Below are positions 21,629-32,698 of a DNA stretch of 64,000 nucleotides, piece by piece. The position numbers and the translations under genes were made by a program. Source of the stretch: Rosa chinensis (lineage: Eukaryota; Streptophyta; Magnoliopsida; Rosales; Rosaceae). The stretch lies in the NCBI RefSeq assembly GCF_002994745.2, contig NC_037089.1, positions 83,848,347 through 83,912,346 of the forward strand, in the 5' to 3' direction. The notes beneath the pieces are model-generated. The model was not told the DNA's origin. It saw only the letters and a list, made by a program, of their open reading frames with translations, and did not search any database. How positions within the stretch are numbered: position 1 is the first letter of the stretch; each line of letters starts with the position of its first letter.

Positions 21629-24349
21629 TCAAGTTCCCAGGTTGTATCGATTATGGTAGTCAAGTTCATCCAACCGTACGCAGCATAAAATATGCTCGGG
21701 CAATTCTTCTGCCTTATTCCCCTATTTGGAAATAACAATGTACAGCACATATTAGGGCGTGGATCTTAAGTAGGAGGTAAACTGACCAAGCTCAGAATCC
21801 TGAAGATATATATTGTTTACCTGAATTGTCAGACCAAAATCCAGTATGGATAGCTTCATTCTCTCATGAAATGATTCAATACCCTTTCTAGACACATAGC
21901 TGAATCTGTGCAAATCCAAATCAATCTCAAAGTAGTTTTCTCCCTGAAAAAGTGATGAAGGGGTAAATAAGATAAACTTAGTAAGATTATAAGCTTTTAG
22001 CCTGATTACGAAATATTTCACTGAATGGCATGCTGAAATATCATTAACAAAAAACTGACCAAGTAAAATTCATGTTGAGGGCGTGAAAGGACAGGTTTTT
22101 CATTGCATGCATTCATTAGCCTCCTCTCAGCTGCATTTAAATTCAGTTTGCTGAGTTCATCCACATTTACAATTCGGCCCAATATTTTCAATCTTTCCCT
22201 GAAGGGTGCAATTGTATCAACAGGGAATCCTCTAACTCTTTCCACTTCATCATTGATGAATTTCTGTCGAGGAGCAAAACAAGAAAAATCATATAGTTAA
22301 TCAACTGTATGTACTAAATCAACAAAATAAATTAGTTACAAGATCCAGTGTGACATGAGAGACCATATATTTTTATAATTCACAGATCTTACAGTTAAAC
22401 TTTCGCGGAAATGAGCTGGAAGGTCTTTTGAGTAACTTTCAGAAAGCTTAAAATACATAACCAAATTCATTCCTTCTCCATCATGTTCGCTCTGAAACAT
22501 AGATATAGGGTACAAAGGTATCTGCAGGACACAAACAAGCGCATAGAATATCAGTAAAATTATTTAGAACAAAAATGATTTCCTAGAGGACAGGAAAGTT
22601 ATGAGGATATCGACTCTCTAAGCATGATCAACTAAATGTACAGAACAAACAATACTTGTCATAGTGCAGCATCTTTCTACTTCCAGTAAAAGCGAAAAAA
22701 AAAAAAAAATAGGGAAACAATATAAGAGGTAGAAAGCTTGGGAAAAGAAGGGTGCAGGAGACTGTGAACATTATGATCATACATTTGAAATGCTGCACAG
22801 AGACTATGAATAGACCATATAGTCAGACTATCAAAACTAACAGTACTCATCATAGTCTGCAGCATTTTTCACTTCCAGACAAAATAAAAAACAAAATATA
22901 AAAATAGGGAACAATGTACGAGATAGAAAGCTTGGGAAAAGAGGAGTACAGAAGCTATGAACATTATGATCATACATTTTGAATGCTGCACAGAGACTAT
23001 GGTCAGACAATATAATCAGATTACCAGAACAAACAACAATCGCCATAGTTTGCAGCATCTTTCAACTTCAGACAAGATGGAAAAAAAAAAAAAAAAAACT
23101 AAAATAGAGAAACAATATAAGAGGTAGAAGATTTTGGGGGAAAAGAAGGGTTACGGAGTAGGCACCTGAACATTTACAACAAGAATAGAAGGGACATCTC
23201 CATCTACATTCACAACAGGAAGTTCCACAAAGCGAGCAATATGATCAATCTTCCTCTGAGATAAAAAAATATCAACCCCAAAAGGATAATACGCAGCGCA
23301 ATCTGGAGCTAACTCTTTCTTTTTGTCCCTATTAAGCAAATCAAGAGTTGATCAACAATGAATCAGACAGATTATTCAAAATACAGCACACAATTAACCC
23401 TATTGAAACACTATGCTCTCACTCTCACTCTCACCTAAGATAATTCCTCCCCCGGACTTTGAAAGTGTTTGGCTCAAGAGGTGACCAACAATCTGGCATT
23501 CTCTTGCCCATCGGGCAGTGTGGAATTGTCGAACCTGCTATTGGTCTTTTAACAACCGCCCTGGGCGAAACTAAAACAAACACAAAAGATCAAAATCAGC
23601 TACACGCCATTCCACTTCACAACATTGCATCAAAAAAATTCACACTACCACAAAATCGCATCATAAACTCACTAGGCCAGTAAAGTAAACGAGCAATACA
23701 ACAAGACTCACCTAATGTGGGATCAGCCGGAGCAGCATGCCCTTCCCTCCACTTAAACGAAAGCCTAGAAGGCCCCAATCTCTTCCTAAAACTCAGTTTG
23801 TTATCCACTGACAAGGGGCTAGTTGAAGGTAGACAAGGCAGGCAAGCATTCTGAACAACCACCAACCCTTGCATTCTATCACTCTCATCCGCACCGCCTT
23901 CCCTCGTTCTCTGTATCGCACTCTCCGAACCATTCAAAGACACCACATCTGTCACAGCAAATCCCACTTCAAAATTCAAACCCCAATTCACTCAATTCCA
24001 CCTTAAAAACGAAAAAACAAAAACACATTACCATCATAGACACTGTAGAACTCTTCGTCTCCTCGCTCCGAATCCATCACTGAAGTACAATCAAACCAAG
24101 CCCCGTCCATGCTTCCTGTTACCAACCAAACCACTACTGAATCAATCAAACAATCCAACCCTTTAAATCAACCATCAGAAAATTCAACCCAGAAATTAAA
24201 TTGAAGGAACTACCTTGGAGCTGTGGGTTGAAGTTAGATCGGTTGGAGGAGGAAACACGCCTCCGAATGATTCGTCTTTGGCGGCCATTCTTCTTCTTCT
24301 TTGACAATCTCAAGGCCCAGCCCTTGGGCCGGGAAGCGCAAGCTCCCAT
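21629..24349 (-). CDS. DUF1336 protein (EDR2-like C-terminal domain)
   Basis: Nine exons on the minus strand: 24349-24214, 24115-24032, 23948-23712, 23570-23435, 23328-23166, 22521-22393, 22263-22060, 21943-21821, 21721-21629. They give 434 residues in open frame. The start [11 protein letters not shown] carries a Gly2/Cys pattern suited to N-myristoylation and palmitoylation, followed by a Lys/Arg-rich stretch. The DUF1336 domain spans about residues 165-430 and shows [62 protein letters not shown] and a tail [22 protein letters not shown]. This domain is the C-terminal lipid-associated part of EDR2; the shorter proteins like this one have no settled function. An upstream in-frame Met exists, but the myristoylation-type start is conserved. 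A CT repeat (24437-24475) lies in the leader. Confidence 0.9.
22660..23158 (-). repeat. Intronic tandem repeat, about 192-bp unit, two and a half copies
   Basis: In the intron between DUF1336 exons 5 and 6, units start at 22660, 22851 and 23044, each with CATAGT..GCAGCAT, an A-rich run and AACATTATGATCATACATTT (third copy truncated). The short minus-strand frames in this region are repeats of one another and are not taken as coding. Confidence 0.85.
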
Positions 24350-24439
24350 TGCCGGAAAATAGTAACCGACTTTCTCGATCGGAGAGAGTCTCAAAGACTG
24401 AAACTCTGGCTCTGATTTTGATTCTGTCTTCTTATTCAC

Positions 24440-24474
<35 letters not shown>

Positions 24475-25636
24475 GTGATTAGTGGAGAGAGAATTTAATA
24501 TTGAGATTTGATTCGATGATAATGGGATTCCGGAACTGGGCAAATTTAGTGTGCGCTTCACCCTTTTTGGAAAGTCAAATTATACGACGCAGTAAATTAA
24601 ACGCGCTCTGTCCCCGAGTAACGGATGGAGGGTTGCGAAAGTGACGCGTGGCGAGTGGAACGTGATGCCAAGTGTTCTTGGCTTGGTGACCCCTACGGAC
24701 AGTGACTAGGTTTAATGGGCCTCCGATTTCAATGTCGTAGATTGGTACGTGTTTCTTTGTGCTTTGGTAGGGGTGTAAATGAGTCGTATTGACACGAGTA
24801 ATGTTTTCGAATTCTGGCCATCTATGTCGACCTAAATTATGTCATCATTGACTTACAGTCACAGCCTAATGTTGAGTTGAATATTTACTATTTAGAATTA
24901 TTGAAAAGTAAAATGTTTAAAATGTCCATTCAAACAAAACAAAAAAGTATAAAATGCTAGTAAACCACGTGAATCAAATCAAAATATAGGAGTTGATTAG
25001 TCAATCTACATTTTTAAGTGAGTTCAACGAAGTTTAGCAACAATTTTTTTTTTTTTATCGAGATCACACGGTTCTATGAAGGTTTCATCAGATTTTGATA
25101 GCATGTAGCTTAATCTATGTCGAGCCTAAATAACTAATAAGGTCAATTGAGCTTCATTAGTTATTAAGGTCCTCAATTTTGAATTGATTTATTATGAGTG
25201 TAAAGTAATGTTGAAGTCGGTGAACCATACTCTATTAGTTTTTCAGAATAACTAATATCGTGGAGGTAAGAGTTTTTAATAAAATAATTTAAATTTTACA
25301 TCCAAAATCAATTAGCAATGGATTGAGTGACCTAAATATTTATAAACTCATATGTAAGATCCTTATTCTCATGTGTCACTGTGTGAGATTCATACTCTCA
25401 AGTCTCAACACACCCTCACATGTAACGATTTTCAAACTATACACAAGAACCACATATATATTAGCGAACGAACTAAAATCTAAAAACGAGCGGGACTCAA
25501 TTTTGCACCGACTTTCAAGTATAGGAGCTACTTGGGCCTGGATGTGAATGGGCCTGAGTATGGTCCATTGGTGAAGATTTTCCTCCTTTACTTGGCTACT
25601 TGCCGAGAGCCTGAGGTGGAGGTCAGGCAAGTAGCA
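24350..25636. other. Shared upstream region of two divergent genes
   Basis: Lies between the start codons of the DUF1336 gene (minus) and the RsmD-like gene (plus). It holds a CT microsatellite at 24437-24475 and AT-rich DNA. No further gene recognised. Confidence 0.5.
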
Positions 25637-27822
25637 ATGGCGCTTTCATCGTCTACAACTCTATCTCCGTTCACTGTGAACATAACCACGGAATTCCTCG
25701 GCTCATCTTCAACCTCTCTTCCTCGCTCCAATTTCATCTCCAGACCATGCACCAATCGCCGACCTTCACCTCTCATCGTCCTTTCCTCAAGTAACAATCT
25801 CATCGCTCCGATTCAGAAACTCAAAAATACGCTTCAAATTTCGTTCATTTCTTCCAAAATTGAAGTAATTTGATGGTTTCAGAGTCCGGCGATCGAGCTT
25901 GGAACGAGGCCAAGCGACAGTTGATGGAGCAGTACGGCTTCGACCCCGACGTCGCCTTGACTGAGCCGACTCGGAAGGTTCATTTCTCTCTCTCTATCTC
26001 TCTCTCTCTCGTTTGACTATTCTCGGTGGTGTTTTGATATCTGGAGAATTGGAATGGTAGGGAAAGAAGAAGAAGAGCAGTACTGAGCTACAGGAGGCCT
26101 CACAGGCTGAGCCTAAGCCCAAGAGAACTACGCATAAGTTGCTTCAGGTACAAATTATGTGGCTTTTTGATGATTTTTATTGATGAGATAAGAATGCAGT
26201 GTATTTAGGCCTGATGAATTTAGTTGATTATGTAGAGAGTGGTGTTTACATTAATATATTTCGCAATTCGGAATGCAATGGTAGTGATTATGGTAGGATT
26301 CATGAGTCTAAAATGTGCCGGCCCGTGTAGGTGCTTGGAGGAAAGGCTCGAAGAATGAAGTTGCTGTCTCCAAAGGGTATGGATGTACGACCAATGATGG
26401 AGGTCGTGAAAGGTGCAGCCTTTGATATCCTGCAGGTGATTCTTGTGTGTTTATGTAAAGAGGGTCATCCACATTGTTTGCAGACACATGTAGATTATCA
26501 CATTATAATATACAACGTGTCTAATGTTCGTGCTATGAATCTTCTTAGGCTGCAGGTGGCTGTCCTGCATCGTTAAGGCCTGGCCGTTGGTTAGACTTGT
26601 ACAGTGGTACTGGATCTGTTGGAATTGAAGCTATTAGCCGAGGATGTTCTGAGGTATCGTTGAAAAACTATATCCCATCTCTTGCTTCTACTCTTATATT
26701 TTTAGCATAATTACTTGTCCAATTCTTTGAGCTCTTCCTCATTGCTGAACATACAGTCTGAAGTGGTCATCTGATTTTAGGTGAAGGTTAGGTTGGAACC
26801 TGGCGTTTCTGTTGGAATTTCATATTCATAGCATTTCCCCTCTTGCTTTTGTTATACTCACTACTATGTCATATCTCTTGTGTGGTTTGGTTAGGAAACT
26901 TACATATGTACGAAATTCCAGGTGCATTTTGTTGAGATGGATCCGTGGGTGGTTTCAGAGGTTCTACGTCCAAACTTGGAATGGACTGGATTTCTTGATG
27001 TTTCAGTTATACATGCTGTGCGTGTTGAAAAGTTCATAGAACGTGCAGAGAAACTTGCTGGTATGTGCTGCTAGTCTCTCTTTCTCCAAACAATTGTCAT
27101 GGTTTTATATATTGCAGAGAAGTTAGGTAACCACGTCCAGTTTCCTTTTTGAATCCATTCATTACAAATTGCAATTCAAATGCCTGTAGGTAAAGAACCA
27201 TTTGATTACATTAGTGTTACCCCTCCGTATACACAAGTTGACTATTCAGTACTGATGGATCAAATATCAAACTCGGCATTAGTTGGAGAAAATACCTTTA
27301 TAGTAAGTCATGGTTATTTATTTCTTCTATGTGCTTGTGTTTTTGCTTCTTCTTCCTTAATCCCCTCAATTTCATGGTCTAGGTGGTTGAGTATGCAACA
27401 AGGACCGACATGCTTGATTCATGTGGATGTCTTCTGAAGGTGTTGCAAACTATCTGCAGTTTGTCTATGAATAAAGCATTACAAAATTTTGTCATATCAA
27501 AGTGGCTCCATACATATCCATTAATTATATTCAACTATGCTTCTACTATAATTTTTCTTTGCTTGTTCGCCTCAATGGAGTTGATCTAGATGCTATTCAA
27601 AAAGTTGTTGGCTTTATTCTGCCAGGATACTCTTGTTATGTATGTTGGAGTAGTATGGAAGCCATGTGTTTCTGGGATTTTAATTGCTAATAATCTATTA
27701 TGAAACTGCAGATAACGGATCGGCGGTTTGGCAGGACACACTTGGCTATTTATGGACCCAAGTGGGCCCAGAAGAAGAAGAAGTTAGAAAAGTCACTACG
27801 GGGAGTAGCAGTAGATCTGTAG
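25637..27822 (+). CDS. RSMD: Plastid RsmD-type 16S rRNA guanine-N2 methyltransferase
   Basis: Nine exons: 25637-25790, 25883-25977, 26061-26147, 26331-26435, 26549-26653, 26922-27060, 27190-27302, 27383-27439, 27712-27822. They encode 321 residues. The first 50 residues are Ser/Thr-rich with few acidic residues, a chloroplast transit-peptide pattern. The Rossmann methyltransferase core begins with GGKARRMKLLSPKGMDVRPM, an RsmD-type start. Motif I is LDLYSGTGSVGIEAISRG (near residue 163) and motif IV is VTPPY (near 239), where bacterial enzymes have an N/D-PPY. The C-terminus is basic. RsmD makes m2G966 in E. coli 16S rRNA, and the Arabidopsis homologue At3g28460 acts in chloroplasts, as I recall. 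The gene order around it matches that locus. Confidence 0.9.
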
Positions 27823-30800
27823 AAGTTGGACACAAGTCTTGAAATAGGAGGGAAACTGAAATCTGGAATTAAGATAACTTTGCAGAGGGGGCAATGACAC
27901 ATTCTCTAACGCCATGTTGAGAGAATGAAATATTTTCCCCCATTAACTTTGAGTCTTGTTGGAGGCTCGCAGCAGCTCTACTGCATGGTAAATTGCTGTT
28001 TCCCTGTATATATTCACTTGTGTGTCACAGGATCTCATAAGCATGCATAATTATATGCTTATCATTACATCTCCCTGATAGATGAGTTCTGTATTTCAGG
28101 TAGCCTTCGGAGGCTTTGCTAGTACATTAGAGTTTTGTAGCTGATCAACAATTGTTAGAAGAGAAGTCAGACTTTTTTATGTTATAGACTTAAAGCTGAG
28201 TTTTGTCAAAATGTAAGGTATCTAAAACTGATTTTGTGTACATATATTAATATATTGGTTGAGAGTTAATTTGTGCTGATGGAATTTCTATGCATTTATC
28301 TTCTCACTAAATTTTTAGTGATGATCTCTCAATATTAGGGTTGCTAAATTCGTGAATAATCACCAACTTACCATTGAAAGCTGATAAACTTTTTTTCTTT
28401 TGAATTATTGCTGTTATCATGTTGTTATGGTACCTATTCGTGTAGGATTGGTCTTCCTTCATTTAAGGTTGGAGTGGAGGTAGTCTAGCATTTAGCATCA
28501 AACTGATTGAGCCCACTAACTGGTCAATTATCTTAACAACTGAGTTAAAGCAAACACTTTTGACCTAAAATCATGTTGGTTGTTGTAGCACAGAATTAAC
28601 ACTGGACCTCTTAAAAGCACAATGTATGTTCACCTAATAGAGGTGACAGTATCCAAAAGTACAAATTTCATAAAGAGATATGTATTTTGATCAATTGGAG
28701 GATGGTGGGCCTGCTTAATCAATATAGTGAGTTTTGTAGGCAGAAGTGTGCTTTCTGTTTCTCTGAAACCATAAAGAAGTTGCATATGGAGCAGGGAAAG
28801 ACTAGTAGGAGATTAGAATCAGCAATGCATTAAACCAAGACATAACCTTAGGTAAAGTAAGCTTATTTTGGAGAGAAATTAGCTTTGACATTGGTAGATG
28901 CCTTTGTTTTGCGACCAGGGCTTGATGTATTGTTATTCATTGTGACTTAATAGTTGTATGTAGATGTAAACTTAATTTCGCACACTGACGCGCGCGCGTG
29001 CACACACACACACACACATATTGCAGAGCAGAAGTATTAACATTATCTGCTGTTCTGCTTGCATGACCACATATATACAGACCCGAGTTGAAGAATCTGG
29101 GACAACCAAAGCAGTCACCAATTCGAGTCAATTTCAGAGTTGTTTTCCTTTTACTTTCTGGATGGATAATTTCAGTTCTTTTGTGTTTGGGATTGGAGAT
29201 TATATGTTTGAAGTTCTAGGTATTGGGTTATGATGTATTTTGAATTGCATTTGCATTGTTTCTTTATATCAGGAACCACATGCATTTCATCAAGTATGCT
29301 CTTTTATAGCTAATGTTTGGATCGTTTTGTCTCTCCCTTCCCTCTTTGGACCTTTTTGTTACTAATTGAGCTTAGTGGAAGTTGGGACCCCTAGGGTAAA
29401 TTGTCATCTGATGGACCCTAGTCAATTGGTAGACTCTAGTTTCCACTACCTATTTGTGAAGATAGAGTTGGGACCTATTATGGACCTGATATCTTCTATA
29501 ATTGAAAGGGGTGTCCTACATGTATCATTGAACCATAGTTATTTTAAGGGAGCCATGGGTTAAAGATTAAGGATTGTTGTAATTAATTATCTCTAGCCTT
29601 TAAAGTAGCAAGGTGATTGTCTGAAAGTAAAGTAGTTTAAAGCTAACTTTAATATACTGATAGATAGAAATAGTGACTATGGACTATGGACTATGGACTG
29701 AATGTCTATTTCAGTTGGATTGCAATGGTGACCATAGGTCTTCAAATAACGGCAAGTTTAACTACATATCAGTTTTTGTAGACAGTGACTATGGACTGGT
29801 TGTATGTTAATTATAAGTGCCATAACAGTTTCAGGTTTGTACTAGAAACACCAGTAGTTCTTTTCAGGTTTTAATGTCTTATTCCAGGATTATATTGTAC
29901 GCCTAGCGTTATGTTTAAGGATTTCTGGAGGGGTCCCCCACTTGGATTGCAATGGCATCTCCTGTAACTGTCACTCTCAGTGAATTCTTATCATGCTAGG
30001 GGTGTTACTGACATTTATGAGCCTGGTTTTATGGGAAACTCCATATGATACTCTTCTTTTCTTATGATGAATAAGAAAGTTAATTTAGATTCTTTCTGTT
30101 ACTTTAGAAGCTGTAAAGCATCTCTTCTTCTGGCCAAGGCATTTGCTAAGTACTGCACTTGTCTTATTTGCTTCCCTGTTCAGATTTGTATTCTGTCCTC
30201 TGCTGTGCTGAATCTGGTAGATTAATTCTGTGCTCATATCACCATATTGAACACTTGTTCCTGTACAAGTTTTCAAGTTTTGCATATCCATTGCTTATGA
30301 ATGAAACTACTTGAAAGTGTTAAGAGATTGTCTTTTCCTGAAGAGTGGATAGCCAATGCTTTTGTGATAACTGATCTATTTCATGTGACTGATGTCCTGT
30401 AGTTATACAATTGACTAGGGAACAGAAAAACCTTATGGTCCAGTAATGGATTGACTGTATCAAATTAAGAACCGATTGGTGGTTTGATTTCTAGTTCTGT
30501 TGGAACATGCATTACCTTCTTTTCTCTTTCCTTTGTCTCCTTAGGTGGGACTTTTAATTCCTGTTTGGAAATTTAAATTTTTTTACATAAATTGAAGGCG
30601 GAATAGGACAGTTTGCTTAATTATGGAGTGGAAGAATTGTTGATGTGAAACTTATGCCAAATCCAATGAATGTTATTAAGTTTGAATGAAAAGTTGCCTT
30701 CTTTTCATTCTTAATGATACTTTATTACAGATGAAGCTTATAAGGAGATCCTTACTAAGCAAGAAAACTCTCAACTCTGGATGAAGTTTTATCCCTGACA

Positions 30801-31506
30801 CCTTTTAGTTTTGTATTATTATTTTTATTTGGGTGAGGTCATTTTACATTTACAATGTGAGATGGATTTGATTTTAGAAATGAGTGGTTATCTTGTAGTC
30901 TGGAACCAAGTATCGATTATAGGTGGGGAGGGGAACAAGCATCCCAGTAATGAGTAATAGGCGTCTCCTCAGTGCTCATTTTTACCATGTCCTTCTAATA
31001 TAAATAGGGTAGCTCCAGGCTCTATGTCTTTTACAAACTTGGAGTACGTAAGGTTTAGGGTGATAGTGAGGTCCCCCATTAGCTGCATGAAAATGCACAA
31101 ACCAAAGCAGAGAAAGAGGGTTCAAATGGACCCGTTCAATACACAAAAGCACTAGAATAACGAACTTTTCTGTTTTATCAGTCTCAATTTTATTATCTAT
31201 CTATGTATCTCTCTCATCAGATTCACATCTCAAGCAATATCTTCCTGTATGAGCCTTTATATAGAACCAACAACTCTACCCGCCAAGTTAAAGACCACCT
31301 AATCATTTGGTTCTCCTTGTGTGCTCTCCTTTTTGTTCTCTCTCTTCTGCTTGCTTGTCTGAGAGTTCATCTTTGTCCTCTCACCACAGGCATTGGTCTT
31401 TCGATAATTCTCTCTGTATCCCTGTTTGAAATGGCCAGCCTTATTGCTTGGGTGGAAAGGCAGTAGGTAAAAATTAAGAAAAGCCGGAGGGGGGTTAGAG
31501 AGATAG
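27823..31506. other. Intergenic DNA upstream of CLE25
   Basis: 3.7 kb without a recognisable gene. It includes the 3' UTR of the methyltransferase gene, a CG/CA microsatellite at 28990-29018, and probably the promoter of the CLE25 gene in the last kilobase. Short frames seen here have no motif. Confidence 0.5.
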
Positions 31507-32698
31507 ATGGAGGGTTTAGGAAGGAGTAAGGTTTTAACGGCTCTGTTTGGAGCTCTTCTGCTTCTGGGTGTCTTCTGGTTTTTATCTGCTGCAATTCTAG
31601 TGAACCACACTACCAAACCGACTGTTACAGTTTCATCCACCAGAGTCTTCAAGCATTGGAAGCTGACTGGAAGAGAGAAGAAGCATGCTGTTCTTTGGGA
31701 TTCTTCTACCTTCATTTACGTGAGCAAGAGACGAGTACCGAATGGACCTGATCCCATTCATAACAGGTACATTTCCTTTCCTTCATTCATATGTAGTAGC
31801 ATTATTGTATTTTTCTCCAGCATAGATGGTGCATTCTTGAAGATGCTTGAATTATGATGGGACATGCATCCCGAGACAAAGACCCAAAAGAATACCAACA
31901 AAAACATATAAAGCAGATCACAGTAGTTAGAAAGAGAATATATTGTTTCCATAATTCCACTGCATTATATTCCCTCTCTGGTTTTTAGTGATATGATGAT
32001 GAACTTTTTTATAAATAAGTTGCTGTCTTCTTCTTCCTGGAATATTGGTTTTTTTGCTGTTTTTGGTTAAAAGGAAAATGCATCAGTATTTCTGTCTTTG
32101 CATTAGTAGTTTTCATTTTTGATTGCGTAGTGAGTACAAAACAAGAAGATGAAAAATCAACGTGGCCCAGGTTCTATATTTTATCATATTAGCTTGAGTA
32201 AAAGAAACCAGTCCATGTCCATCACCATCCAATATTTGAGATATATGGAAATTGATGATTGTCTGCTTCTTTATTAAAGCTTTCTTTTTGTATCAAACTT
32301 TCTCTTATTTTCATAAGGAACACCTAAAGGCCTTGGAGAAAGAACTAGACAACTTTTGTTATGGAGGGGAACACGTAGAGCAAAGCTCTTCCTTTTCTTT
32401 TGATAATTTTGTTAATTCATTGTTTTGCTCCATTAGAACCCCAAATCGTAGTCTTAATCTAGTGTTATCTTCCATATAAGAAAAGATCCACCACCCATTG
32501 AACTAGGCTTCTCACCATCATAGTGTTTTCCATATTTAACAATCAAGTCACTCTGCAAGCACAAAAGAGAAAAGAAATTGATGTATCTGTATGTTTTGCC
32601 TAATGTGGACGTACTTGTTTATGAAAAACTCCTAACGCCTTCTTATATGCAAATTCAGGAAAGCAGTGAAGTCTAGACAACCAGCTGGTCGAGCTTAA
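31507..32698 (+). CDS. CLE25: CLE25-type CLE peptide precursor
   Basis: Two exons, 31507-31766 and 32659-32698, encode 99 residues. An N-terminal hydrophobic segment (about residues 9-32) serves as secretion signal. The CLE motif RRVPNGPDPIHN follows a Ser-Lys pair near the end of exon 1. The intron interrupts the codon of the next Arg, and exon 2 adds a short basic tail KAVKSRQPAGRA. VPNGPDPIHN is the CLE25 form, and the similar CLE26 differs at the fifth position. CLE25 is a secreted peptide linked to phloem development and root-to-shoot drought signalling through BAM receptors. Its position between the methyltransferase and BIR2 genes equals that of At3g28455. The precursor is somewhat longer than the Arabidopsis one. 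Confidence 0.93.

Noticed and set aside
28317..28383. C/D snoRNA-like boxes (GTGATGA ... CTGA)
   Set aside because: Flanks do not pair to form the terminal stem and no guide region was recognised.
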